From contig NC_063261.1 of NCBI RefSeq assembly GCF_019578655.1, positions 10,858,446 through 10,922,445 on the forward strand: a stretch of DNA of 64,000 nt, in the 5' to 3' direction. The notes beneath the pieces were generated by a model. It was given only the letters and a program-made list of their open reading frames with translations, made no database searches and was not told the DNA's origin. The first letter of the stretch is position 1, and every line of letters starts with the position of its first letter. The translations under genes were made by a program, and so were the position numbers. This document shows, piece after piece, positions 1-11,239 of the stretch. This DNA comes from Ricinus communis (taxonomy: Eukaryota > Streptophyta > Magnoliopsida > Malpighiales > Euphorbiaceae).

Positions 1-1282
1 TGTTTTGAATTTGATGTTGTGAAGCTCTTTCTACTTAAGGATCATCTCTATTGATGTCAAGCTTCTCAAAATCACCTATAAAATTATCAAAAGAACCTTT
101 TTTAAGATCAAGCGCACTAGGTTCATCAAATATAACATTTATAGACTCATCGACAACCATAAATTTTTTGTTAAAGGCCCTATAAACTTTGCTAGATAAG
201 AAATAGCCAAGAAATATGCCTTCATATATTTTGGATAAGAATTTTCCAAAGTTGTCCTTGGTGTTTAGAATGTAGCACTTGCGTCCGTCCAAAAGTATGT
301 AGGTAAATCATACTCATTAACCATAGTCCTAGCCATCTCTACAAGAGTTCTATTTTTTCTCTCTACAACACCATATTATTACGGTGTTCTAAATGGTGAA
401 AAATCATGTGAAATTCCATTTTTATCACAATAAGTTTCAAATAAAATATTTTCAGACTCTTTTCTATGATCACTTCTTATTTTAGAAATAAAAAAATCTT
501 TTTCCATTTTTAACTTTTTTTTCAAAACTTTTAAAGGCTTCAAAAGCATCATTCTTATGAGCTAAGAAACTAACCCAAATAAATCTAGAGTAGTCATCAA
601 CAAGAAAATATGCATCATACTTTCCTCCTAAACTAGCAACTCTACTAGAACCAAATAAATCCGTATGAATTAGTTGCAGATGTCTAGAAGTACTTCTAAC
701 ATTTTTGGCTTTGAATGATATTTTATGTTGCTTCCCATTTGACAAGGTCCACAAGTCTTGTCCTTTATGAACTTCAGCTTTGGCAACCCAACTACTAATT
801 CATCAATTTTTAAGCTATGAAGGAGTTCCATACTTGCATGTCCAAACCTCATGTCCCATAACCATGACTCCTCACTAAAAGACACCAGACACTCAAAAGA
901 TTTATTAGCAATTTTGTGTAAGTTAATTGTGTAGGTATTGCCAAACCTTTCTCCTCAAAATATTTCCTTGTCACTCCCCAAGAAAGTGACTTGGCAACAC
1001 TTAGAGTCAAATTTAACTTTGTTACCTTTGTCATACAATTGACTTACAGTCATAAGGTTATACTTCAAACCATAAACTAAAGAACATTATCAATAAAAGG
1101 AGAGTCTTTCTTACCAATGGAACCAATGCATGTAATCTTACCTTTGGCATTGTTTCCGAAGGTTACCTTTCCTCCATCAATTTTCTTTAAGTGTAAAAGA
1201 GGTTGAATTTTTTGGTTACATGCCTTGAGCATCCACTATCCAGATACCAATCACCTCTTTTAAGCTCGACTTGAAGCACACT
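1..1282 (-). pseudogene. Ty1/copia (SIRE type) pol fragment: protease to integrase
   Basis: Reading leftwards on the minus strand, the order is copia aspartic protease (YLDSGCSRHVT, about 1211-1250), GAG-pre-integrase zinc-binding part (LWDMRFGHAS and TCGPCQMG, about 740-870), and integrase core (HTDLFG, then VDDYSRFIWVSFL, about 560-700). The integrase C-terminal part (ILNTKDNFGKF, then GIFLGY) lies at about 35-292. The frame changes several times, so no full protein is encoded. Reverse transcriptase and RNase H would lie left of base 1, outside the window. The right end stops abruptly at 1282, where a separate insertion begins, and the upstream gag part resumes at 3623. The wording of the integrase resembles the SIRE/Opie lineage; this assignment is from memory of family motifs. 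Confidence 0.85.
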
Positions 1283-1541
1283 TGTCAGTACCCATTTTTC
1301 AGATCTATATATCGAAGGAATTATGAAAAACCTGATGATGAAAGTTACTACCTTTCTCGAGTCTCAGGAGATTAAGGATGAGCAAATCTGAGTAAGGGCT
1401 AAGTATAATTGGACTTAAAATTACTCTTCTAGAATTAATTTGGACACAATTGACAAAAAAATTAAGTTTGAGGGGTGAAACGGCAGTTTTTACAAGTTTA
1501 GGGACTAAATTATCAATTTTTTTCAAACTTTTCCCCTTTAG

Positions 1542-1635
1542 AGCCAATCGACTCTGCGCACAGCCAAATCAGCTCTATAGAGAGCCAATTGGCTTAGCAT
1601 AGATTCGGCTCTACACAGTGTCGATTGGCTATCTT
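1542..1635. repeat. Cluster of short near-palindromes (AGCCAATYGGCT type)
   Basis: Within about 95 bases there are several versions of one motif, including the perfect 12-bp palindrome AGCCAATTGGCT at 1583-1594 and variants such as AGCCAATCGACT and GTCGATTGGCT. The same motif family recurs at 2679-2760 in the same insertion. Confidence 0.7.
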
Positions 1636-2678
1636 CCAAAATTTGACATCGTTTTAAGTATATTTTTAACCTAAAATGCCAAAATGGGTAAAAGAAAGAA
1701 ATTTTTAGAAGAGATTTATGATAATTATTAGAATTTTAAAAAATATTTAGTGATTAATTTAAAACATTTTACTTTATTTTATGGGATATTAATATGATAA
1801 GAGGAAAGATAATCGATTGAAATAATTGAATATTTATCTGTTTCTCTAGGGTTTCATAATCCTACTTCTATAAAAAGAATAATATAGTCTAGGTCTAGCA
1901 TTAGCTATACTGATTAAATACTAGAGCTACATTCCTCAAGGTATTCTTTAAGCTACACTCTAAGAATTTGATCTACATATACAGAAGGTTAGTTTTTAGC
2001 AAGTGACTAAGAAAGAACTCCATTTAGAATGACATAAGTTTCCTTTTTATCTCAAGCAGAACTGGATTCTCAGCCAATATTTGATTCAATTGCCTCATCG
2101 TCTCTTGAGAGTCGCAGAACTACAATCTACAATGACAACCTAAGTGTTCCCCCCATATCTACATCATCCACATTATTAATACCTGCTGCATTATGGGTTT
2201 TTTATGATTTATTTATGAACCTTGAAACATGCTTAAGGTGTTATTTTGTTATTTAATATGATTTATGTGATTAGAATAGGTTTTTCTTATGATTTAATAT
2301 TGTTATGACTCATTGGGTTTTGAATTTGGTAATAAGAACATGTAGGGTTTTGAATCCGACATTGTGATTTTATTAGGTTTTTAAATCTGAATATTTTAAT
2401 GATTAAAAAAATAATTACTTAGTTTGTATTTACTTAAATTATATTTTTATGATTGCATGATTAAGATTTGGAACCTACTTTCGGGTGTTATTTTCACTTA
2501 CTATCAACTTTCTAGGGTTTGCATGTCTTAAGGTTTTTAATTTTTTAATTCTCTTTTTTATGTTGTTTACTCAATTCTATATGTTTTAATTGAATTTTCT
2601 ATTCTTTGTTCATGTAAAAATCGGCTTCTGGGCATGAAAAGGTGAAAATATCCACAGAAAGACCAATCCAACCCCCTA

Positions 2679-2760
2679 GAGCCAATCGGCTCAGTGCAGA
2701 GGCGATTCGCCTTTGCGTTGAGCCAATCAGCTCTATGTCCCTGTCCAATCGACTGTGTGC
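2679..2760. repeat. Second cluster of the same near-palindromes
   Basis: It contains GAGCCAATCGGCTC (5-bp arms around AATC) at 2679-2692, AGGCGATTCGCCT (6-bp arms around one base) just after it, then GAGCCAATCAGCTC and CCAATCGACT. Each could form a small hairpin in single-stranded form. Confidence 0.7.
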
Positions 2761-3489
2761 ACTTTTGGGCCAATTTTCGAGTTTTGATGTATTTTAGCGA
2801 TTTTATGTTATGTATTTAATATTTAGGTGTTTTTCCTTTATTTTTTTAGTTGTAGAAAATGTTATAATAGCTAGATTTTATTTACTGCACTATTATTTTT
2901 TCTTTATGCTTGATAAATGCCAAATAACGGTAAAGTGATTGCCTAATTGAAAACTAAGCACATAGACCCTAGGTTAACAATTGGACCCAACATGAAAATT
3001 ATAAGCCATTAGGCTAATTAGATGGTAATTGGGCTAAAACTAAAATCATTATAGATCTAGTGGGCTTTACCATATTTTAATTATTTTAATTAGGTTACAT
3101 TAGATTTAAAATCACTCAACTAGGCCTTAGCATCAAAAAAATAATCCATCTAGACTTAAAGGCTTAGAACTAAAGCATAACTTGTGAATTGGACTAGACT
3201 AGAAAAGCCTTGTACATTATTAATTAGTAAAATAAGTTAATTGAATCTTGGTTGGGCTTAAATAAAATGGACTAGACTTAGGTGGACCTCACATGTTATA
3301 GTGCTTAATGTGTAAAAATATAGTTGTTGCATTTATAGGAAATAGCCCGTTAAAAAATAAAATTAAAGACAAAAATAAACAAATAAGGAAGTTGGCTTTC
3401 AGATCCATTTCTAGATTTGTGGCATGAACTTCCTTATGGAATCAAGAAATGTCACTTATTAGTAAAAGTGTCTTGATGAATTACCCGGG

Positions 3490-3499
3490 TGGCGACTCT
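3490..3499 (+). other. Possible tRNA-Arg-type primer binding site
   Basis: TGGCGACTCT matches the start of the primer binding site known from Tat/Ogre elements. It is short and isolated, so this is a weak call. It sits 133 bases before the right edge of the insertion. Confidence 0.3.
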
Positions 3500-3622
3500 C
3501 ATCTCCGCACTAGTCTTTGTGACTAGTTAGCATGTTCCCGATTAGGTTGAAAAGCCTTGCAGTGTTGTAGTCGCTAGAGACACTTGGGTGGGCGCCCAAA
3601 ACTGCTGCCCACAATACCTACA

Positions 3623-4036
3623 AGAGCAAAATTAAGTATCTTTTCTTTTAGATACCCAAACCACTTTGGGTCTTTGAGAGTTAGTCATGGAAATCTCTCC
3701 TAATTGGATATATGCCTTCCTAACATAGCAAAATAAATTCATGTGCCTAAACTTTATGCAATAGTGACATTAAACATTAGGTTTGAACTTTCTTTTATTC
3801 ATATGCCTCTTTACTTGAGGTTTAGGTCTCAACACACCCTTAGTTTTATTGTGCACACAAGAAAATATTTTAGGTGTGTGGTTAATTGCATGCTTCTTGT
3901 ACATATATGCATGATTAGTTTCTTTAGGCTTAGTCTTTGGAACTTGTGAATCTCTTTCCTTCTTTTTAGGAATTAGAGCTATAATGTATACCTTGGTCTT
4001 TTGTAAGTGTGGCTTTTCAAGGCCCATTCTAAGCAA
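3623..4036 (-). pseudogene. Copia (SIRE type) gag zinc-knuckle region
   Basis: The minus strand encodes a lysine-rich gag stretch, then an in-frame stop, then CHYCIKFRHMNLFC, a CX2CX4HX4C zinc knuckle, followed by a VWVSKRKDT stretch that in SIRE elements lies just before the protease. The protease itself resumes at about 1250, left of the 2.3-kb insertion. This shows that 1-1282 and this block are one broken element. Upstream gag sequence is not recognisable beyond about 4036. Confidence 0.75.
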
Positions 4037-5390
4037 TTGCGGCTACATCACTGTGACGGAGGTTGTCTTGTCAGTATTAGGCTTGATTCGAAAGTGAGCC
4101 ATTCTAGAAGAGGTCCAAGGGATTATAACAATCGTGGTGACCGCGAATTACCAGAGAAGACTGGGAGTCACCACCCAAGTAAGATAATTGGGACAAATAG
4201 AGAGGGGCGAAGGATGGCGGCTCAGATTCCTCATGGAGAACCTAACTTGTCCCCTTCTTGAATCAAATATTTGGGCTCGAAAAGTGAGGTATGTGCTCAA
4301 AAGGGGTTAGGTACCCAAACACACCTAGACACAGAGTTTGGCCTCCACTAGACTCTAAGGCTTTTAGTTTTTCTAACTTGGTTGCTACCCATTTTATTAC
4401 GATGACATTTTATTATCTTATTTAAACATGCAAAAGTGAGAAAGGAGAGACTAGCATAGCGTACATCTATCTAAGTATGGAAGGCATATCGGTGGCACTA
4501 ATCCTAACAAGGTACATTAATATCTCAAATTTTATATGACATGCGAAGGTGACCAAATAAGAACTGATCTTATTAAGCATATAGGTGTCAAATTCTTTTT
4601 ATCTTTTGATTGATTAGGTGAGTGAAAAGTTGGAAGATAGGGGACTCACGTTGGTGAGTCAATTTATTTTAGTTAACATGTGAGATGATCAATCAACCTT
4701 ATAGGATTTATCCATTAGCATATGATGTGAAATCTAAGCATACTAAAACATTATCAAATTTAATACAAAGAAAAGGAAGAGAGGAATTAATGGCATACAA
4801 AATAGATTAACAATTAAAAAGGAGAATTAACTAACACCCTAAATAGTTCTAAAACACACACATAAACAAATAGGCATATAAACAATCAAATCCACATTTA
4901 TCCTAAATCAAAGGTAATACTCATTAGAGGATTAGGTCAAGCATAAGGAGTCCCAACCTGTACTATGAAATAATGAAGTTAGTTCAACACTCACAAATCC
5001 AATTAATGCAAATAAAATATAATTAAACGAATTTAATTCATTAATTACCTAAGGCATGTCAAAATTAAGAATCTATCATGTAAGACCTAGATATAACTCA
5101 ACATAAAGACAAAATAGGAAATAAGATCATCTAATAAGCCCTAATCATACTACTAATTGCATTCAAAACCTACTTAACATGCAAATCATATAATTAAGGA
5201 CTTAACCTACCAAAGAAGCTACTTAAACTTCTAAAAAGCAAACTTTAGCACATGAAGCTAAAACCTAATTCATACCAACCCAAATAGAATATTAACAACC
5301 CTAATGTACACTAATCATTTCAGTAAGCACACTTATAATTCGTAATTAATCCTATTAGCCATTTAAACATGCCTTCAATCAAAATTAACT

Positions 5391-5690
5391 TAAATCATTA
5401 AATATATCATAGGAAGGCATTTAAAACCCTAAATCTACCAAAAACACAAAAAAATAAAAGCTTGAAGACTTTTGTGAGTTACCCCACGCAGGGTAAGCCT
5501 TACCCCACGTGGGCTTAATCATGCTAAATTAATTTAAAGCATACTAGATAGAAATTAAAAACATTCTAAAATCACTAAATATATCATAGAAAGGTATTTA
5601 AGATAATCTACCAAAAGCACACAAAAATGAAGGCTTGAAAACTTTTGAGCTTACCCTACGTGGGGTAAGCCTTAGCGCATGTGGGGTAAG
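5391..5690. repeat. Direct tandem duplication, period about 178 bp
   Basis: Two diverged copies lie at about 5391-5515 and 5568-5690. Both run from AAATATATCATAG(G/A)AAGG through ATCTACCAAAA, a CTTGAA/GACTTTT stretch and two CACGTG-type motifs. The second copy differs at many positions, so the duplication is old. Confidence 0.75.
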
Positions 5691-6427
5691 CTCACAAAAG
5701 CTTTCAAGCTTTTTACTTTCCCCCTTTTTCAATGTAAAATCCTTTAACAAATTATAAAAACATCAAATACAATGAAAATAAGGTCGAATATGTATTAAAG
5801 CAAGCTTATTCCAGAGTTTTCGACCCTTGAGGTATTACCTTTGAAAGAAAAGGTAGAGGATAGAACTTTAAAGGAGGGAAGGCTTCTCAAGCTCTTTCTG
5901 TACCAAATCGACTCTCCCAAGCTTCTAGAATGTAGGAGAAATGACCCTGGAAAAGAAAATGCATGAGTAAAAAGGATTAGAGTTATTTTGGTTTTGATTA
6001 GAGGGAAGGAAAAGGAAATAGGAAATTAGCTTGCTGGAATAACTTAAAAAGGTTGGCTTAAAGTGGTTTTAGAATTCTTGATGGTTAAATGAAGGGTTTT
6101 TTAAGTAATAGTGTGAATATGGAAGCTTATTTAGTTGTATGGATGTATGAAAAAAGATTAAAGCAGAAGCTTTTAGTGCCTTTTAGTGGAGGAAACAATT
6201 TTTTGAGTCTTTTTCTTTTTAGGGTTTGAGAGAGTGCGTCAAGATGAATCCTTATGGCTATAGTTTTTGTGAGAGAAAATAAAATTTTTAAATGGAGATT
6301 TTAGGGTTTGAAGAGGGTGTTAGGTATTAGGTTTTGATTGGTTTTTTAAGGGTAAAGGATCAACATTACGTTTTTTATAAGGGAATATACCTCTTAGGTT
6401 CAAATTCCCATGAATATTCTCTTTTGG

Positions 6428-6545
6428 AGGTTTAATCCACGTGGTGTGATCTCCTAGCCCACGTGGGCTTAGCATCACTCCATGTGGGCTTAGCTTAGCC
6501 CATATAGGCTTAGCCCACATGGTCTAGGCTTTAGCCCATGTGGTT
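6428..6545. repeat. Cluster of CACGTG-centred near-palindromes
   Basis: Five or so versions of TAGCCCACGTGGGCTTA occur in about 115 bases, including CCCACGTGGGCTTAG, CCATGTGGGCTTAG, CCCATATAGGCTTAG and CCCACATGG. The same motif is in the duplication at 5475-5695 and again at 7720-7790. CACGTG is the plant G-box core, but here it looks like a repeat component; any regulatory role is untested. Confidence 0.65.
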
Positions 6546-7003
6546 TAAGGTAGCTCTTCTAGGTTTTGGGTCTCGTATGCCTTGAATTATAGTTTTCGAG
6601 ATTTTAAACTCTCGGTTTAGGGTTTACGAAGTTATAAAGTTCTATTTCAGGGTTTATAGGGTTTCATGTTTCGATTTTATGGCTTCAGCGTTTCAGATTT
6701 CAGTTTTAGGGCTTTAGGGTTTCGGGTGTTCAGGTTTCAGTTTTAGGTTTCAGTCCATTCCAAAGCTTACTGGCATCCTTCAGTGTCTTTCAAAGCCTTT
6801 TCCTTCCTAGTCTCATCATTAGGCTTATGTAACAAATGAGCAAAAGTTAAGTAATAATTGTTTGCCTCTACTTTGGAAAATGAGTTCTTTTGAAAATTGG
6901 TTTTGCATACGAATCAATTTTTGAAAGAATGAGTTTGAATCAAAGTAAAAATGATTAGATATCACCTGATTAGTTTGGTTTTCTTTAAAGTTTTGTTTTT
7001 TCA

Positions 7004-7450
7004 AGAAAGACACTATCTTGCTTATCTATATGCTATTGAAGGATTTATTTTTATTACGGGAGATACCATCTCGCTATTTTACTGGATTTATGAAGTAGGA
7101 AGCACCATCTCGCTACTTAAATACTCTTCAAGAGACACCGTCTCCCCAGTTTTATCAAAAGTGCAGGAAATACCATCTCGCTACTCTTGTTGAGGCATGA
7201 AGCACCACTTTATTGCTAATAAATGAGCCCTTGTAGGGAAGACACTATCTTGCCCCTAGAATAGGAGGCACCACCTTGCTATTTCTTCAAATTACGGAAG
7301 ACATCATCTCGCCAATTTTATTAAGGTCGTAAGCACCATCTTGCTACTTTGATGTCTAAATTTTATAGGGAAGACATCGTCTTGCCCTTATCACAAGAGG
7401 CACCACCTCTTTATTCTTCTAAAATTTAGGGGACACCATCTCGCTGTTTT
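7004..7450. repeat. Periodic array of a CACCATCTCGCTA motif
   Basis: About a dozen copies of a GGAAGNCACCATCTYGCTA-like motif occur at intervals of roughly 25-50 bases, separated by AT-rich, mostly non-repeated spacers. Two versions alternate: one after AAGACA (CATCTTGCCC) and one after AGGCAC or AAGCAC (CATCTCGCTA). Copies are diverged. It is not a CRISPR array: the repeats are unequal and the context is a plant genome. Confidence 0.7.
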
Positions 7451-7719
7451 TTAGGGTTTTTAATTTTGTATAATGATTTTATCTGTAGTATGGACGACTT
7501 TGTCCTCTTGCTTTGGAGAATGAACATTTTGAGTTTGAAAAAATAATTATCTACAAAGAAAACATGCCTTAGGACTAGCGCTTGGGCTAGGGTTAGTGGG
7601 AATAGTCAATTTTTATGTATTGGAACTAAATTGTCTGTAAATGTGTAGGACAAGGGAAAATTTGCCTCAATTTATTGTTCATAGGATCAAAAGAGCCCTA
7701 ATTATGCCTTTATTCAGGC

Positions 7720-7790
7720 TTACCCCATATGGGCTAAGCTAAGGCCACGTAGGCTACGCTTAAGCCTACGTGGGCTTAAACCGAATTTTG
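7720..7790. repeat. Third CACGTG-type near-palindrome cluster
   Basis: Motifs GCTTACCCCATATGGGCT, GGCCACGTAGGCTACG and AAGCCTACGTGGGCTTAA lie in about 70 bases, matching the clusters at 5.5 and 6.5 kb. Confidence 0.6.
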
Positions 7791-7974
7791 GCCTATAAAG
7801 AGGCCAAGTGATGCCAAATGACATCACTTGCCGCATTTTTTCACCTTTTAGCAAATTGAGTGAATTTGTGAGTGAAAGAAACACCCAATATGGGTTTGAG
7901 GCTTACTGATTCAAAACTATGCTGAAATCTGTACCTTTGCATTGCTTATCGAGATTTGGATGGCTGATTAGAGA

Positions 7975-9310
7975 GCTCATGTTCTCGGAGTCCTCATGCG
8001 ACTTCCTCGGTGACCAGTGACGATTGACTGCTTAGATCACTCCTTGGTGATCGGGGAGGAGTACGACACACCCCTCCTTGTGCAACCGGCTACCTACTGG
8101 GCTTTTTGTCAGCACCCCGAGATTGGTAATTTTGACTTTCCCTTTTTATTATTTTTTATTTGCTTATTATTTTTTCTCTTTTTTTCTATATTTATTTATT
8201 TAATTATTTTTGCATATTAGAAAATAAGTAAATGACAATTTGAAGGAAATAATTCTTATTGAATAAGACTAGAGAACTGAATAACTTGAATATTAAAAAT
8301 AATTTTAGTGAAAAGTAAAGGTAAGAGACTTAGCTTAGCATGTTGTGTTTGCAGCCATTTACTGCCCGTCATGGCCTGGTGGGTAACTTGTTCTATTTAC
8401 ATATATGGTGGGATGAGCTACCTGCGAGGGTTAGGGCTCATGTTGTGATGCTGGCTTTGCCTAGCTAGCCTTTGTTCTTCATCCGCTACACGTCTAAAAT
8501 GACGCAGCGGCAATGACTATGTTGATAAAGAGGTGGTCAAACATGACATACACCTTTCAATTACATTTCGAGGAGATGATTGTGACCTAACTCGACTACA
8601 CCGCCCTCACTAGATTACGCTGTGACGGTGAACTACCGATCTTTGATTATCAGTTGCATCAGAGCATTAGCGGGTTGGCTGAGCTGCTTGGATTCATGCC
8701 TATTATCAGAAGCCAGATGAAGGTGGTTCTGACTTCATTGTGAGCCCATTAGATAGGGAAAGTAGACACCACCAAGCAGCCTTTGAGCAATGTAAAGGTG
8801 GATCAGTATGCTTGATCCTTTATTGCTTACTTGTTGGGGAGTACTATCTTGGTGGATATAGAGCAGTGTGTCCATTTCGGGAATCTTCCCTTGTTGGCGA
8901 ACTTGGACATTGTCTCTCGGCTAGCCTGGGGTCAAGCTGGACTGGCACAACTGCACTAGGGATTAGACCAGGGGTGCCGAGCTACGCGGACCTTATACGG
9001 CTTTACTTACCTGCTTCTGGTACGTCTCCTATTTATTTTTTTCTTTATGTATATACTTGTTCTTCTAACCACGCTTTATGTAGATATGGGCCCACAAGCA
9101 TCGGTTGATCTCGATTAGGTGCCCTACTCTTAGCGGGCTACTACCCTTTTCCTTAGCCAATGGAAGAACTCGTGCATCGAGAGCAGGTCTTCGCATCAGT
9201 TGGACGCTCACCGTCAACGGCTTAACACCATTCTTAGACCGAGGTGAGTATCTACAACAGAAAGTGTTAGTGAAGAATTTGATATTGATAGAGTTAGATA
9301 TCATATAACT
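7975..9310 (+). pseudogene. Decayed plant mobile domain (PMD) protein gene
   Basis: From about 8505 the plus strand encodes MLIKRWSNMTYTFQLHFEEM, which matches the LVERW...THTFHLPFGEM start of plant mobile domains. An in-frame stop follows, then LDYTALTRLRCDGEL (usual form DVAxLLGLPxDG). At about 8830-8960 come a YLLGSTILVD stretch and then LPLLANLDIVSRLAWGQAGL, the conserved tryptophan-containing core. WAHKHR follows after an apparent intron near 9015-9080. Several stops and frame changes break it. An upstream part at about 8017-8130 may be an earlier exon, with a T-rich intron ending at a TTTGCAG acceptor near 8353. PMD proteins occur as host genes (MAIN/MAIL1) and as passengers in Mutator-like and gypsy elements; which applies here is unknown. 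Confidence 0.65.
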
Positions 9311-10164
9311 TTATGTTACCATATAGTTAATAGTAACTTGAGAGAAAATTAAATTCTTACCTTATTTCATTTTCAATAGAAGTTGATACAAAAATTTAAG
9401 ATTGAAGCATCTCGACTATGCTAGGTGATACTGAAGAACCGTTAATTGGGGGATTGGAGCTTTCACCCAATTAGGTTAGTCTCTCCATAGAAGTGCTTAT
9501 TATCTCATTATAATGTTATTTTTGTGTCTTTTCTAGTTTGTTAAAATGTATGATTATTTATTTTTTAATATATGAAAATTAACATGGAGTATCTGATCAG
9601 TGTATTGATAGCCAATAATTTATTGTCTAAATATGAGCACTTATAATTTATTTACTTTATTTAGGTTAATAGCACCCAAACATGTTCAAATAAGAAGACA
9701 ACAAGATTAACGTAAATAAAATAAATGTAGCAAATAAGGACTTTCACAACACCATATTTTAGTTGAAAACGAAAAAAGTTCTCCATCTACGATAAAAATT
9801 GGAGAAATAAGAAAGCATATTGCGTGTATTTTATTGTTTAGAACCAGCGTTTCTATACTCTTAATTATAGTAAGATATTAAATCGACTGATATGATAATT
9901 TTTATCTTAGAGCTCAACATTGAGAGATGAACCTTTTGCATTGCATGACTTAATGAAGGATTCTTTAGAGAAAGAAAAAGAGTGGATTTACAGAATTGGT
10001 TTTGAAGAACTATTGCATGCCAACACAATTAATAAAGAACCTTATGAATGTAATGTATCTTTGTATAGGGTTGTACTTAATGAGAATATAATGTGAATAC
10101 TTTAAGTGTAATATTTACATTTTCAATTTAATTTAAAAATATATATATATTGGTTGTTTTTCCA
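9311..10164. other. AT-rich intergenic stretch, nothing recognised
   Basis: No protein frame, RNA gene or terminal repeat was recognised in this stretch on either strand. Confidence 0.6.
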
Positions 10165-10423
10165 GTTACAACAAGAAATTCTTAGATAGACTCAGTCTAT
10201 CACGTCATATGTAAATCATATCAATTGTATGAGGACATGCGGCTTTATTTATTAAATGTTGCAGTCTATTGATTGTATTTTAATCATGAATTGTTAATAG
10301 TAATAAATAAACCAACCAATAAAAATTGCAACAATTAATATATAAAGCTATGTGTTACTATACAATTGATTTAGTCTACAGATGACGTGGTAAACTGAAT
10401 CTATCTAAGAATTTATGAGTTAC
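10165..10423. mobile_element. MITE-like element with long terminal inverted repeats
   Basis: The left arm (10165-10229) and the right arm (10361-10423) are inverted complements over about 60 bases, with scattered mismatches; both contain AATTCTTAGATAGA, and the inner ends are TCAATTGTA and TACAATTGA. The centre is AT-rich and non-coding. GTTAC occurs at both outer edges in the same direction and could be a target duplication. The superfamily is not assignable by eye. Confidence 0.65.
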
Positions 10424-11239
10424 ATATTGTCATTTCATGTTGTTCAATGTTCAATACATGCAGTTAAACGTATTACATGATCAACGAAATTTACTTTACT
10501 ATAACTGATATGTACTTCATTATCATTGAAATGTACTATATTCTGTTTTAAATGTTCTATACTATCAATTAATTTTAGTATATTTGCAAGAAAATGTCAC
10601 CTATTATGCTCAAAATATAATATATTTTCAGTGAAATGTATTAAAATTTCATTTTTTGCGATGGGATCTCGTCCACTATCATTGACAATTTGTTTTTAAT
10701 AGGAAGTAATAATTGAATCTATCCTAAATTAATAGAAATTTTTTCTGTTTTATCATATGCCTCCTTTATATTTATATTATATTATTTTATATTATTTCGT
10801 GGATGCTTCCTTTGCTACGGGATCTCATCCACCATCCTAACAAATTTTATTATATTTATAAATTATAAATTGAGTACCCTAAATTAAAAGAAAATATTTT
10901 TTTATTTATTATATTTTTATTTCTATTATATATTATATATTAGATATTTTATATTTAAATTATTCTATATATATTATTTATTTCATCTTATTGGGCGGGA
11001 TCCGCAAAAGATCATGGTGGGTCGGGTCCCTCCTTAGCCACGCCATCCCGCCCTTTATCATTACAAATCTTTATTTTATTATATATTTTAAATTTAATAT
11101 TCTAAATTAAGAATTTATTATTTATTATATTTTTATTTTATATTATATTATATTATATATATATATATATATATATATTAAGTATTGAGGGATCCCACAC
11201 CTATTCTAGTATCCCCTACTTAGTGAGGCATCACGCATG
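10424..11239. other. AT-rich stretch with short GGGATCTC-type repeats
   Basis: Variants of ACGGGATCTCATCCACCATC occur near 10660, 10820 and, as GGGCGGGATCC and its complement, near 10985-11055. A TA run lies at about 11156-11178. No gene is seen. Confidence 0.5.

Larger units (their letters stand above)
1283..3622. mobile_element. 2.3-kb insertion splitting the copia element, probably LTR-derived
   Basis: This block lies between two parts of one minus-strand copia element. It begins TGTCAGTACCC and ends near CCTACA, a TG...CA layout typical of LTRs. It has no convincing protein frame. It carries two clusters of short near-palindromes (see repeats) and, near 3490, TGGCGACTCT, which resembles the tRNA-Arg primer site used by Tat/Ogre gypsy elements. 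No clean target duplication is visible (ACACT on the left, AGAGC on the right). It could be an LTR plus leader of a Tat-like element, or another non-autonomous element. Confidence 0.5.
4069..7970. other. Non-coding repetitive region, element type unknown
   Basis: No protein-coding signal is convincing here. The block starts with TGTCAGTATTAGG, similar to the start of the insertion at 1283, which suggests an LTR or leader of a related element. It is AT-rich from 4.7 to 5.4 kb. It carries a tandem duplication, clusters of a CACGTG-centred near-palindrome, and a periodic CACCATCTCGCT array, each listed separately. A link to the PMD pseudogene downstream is possible but not shown. Confidence 0.4.

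Noticed and set aside
7004..7450. Regularly spaced repeats resembling a CRISPR array
   Set aside because: The repeats are diverged and unequal in spacing, no cas genes exist here, and the surroundings are clearly plant nuclear DNA.
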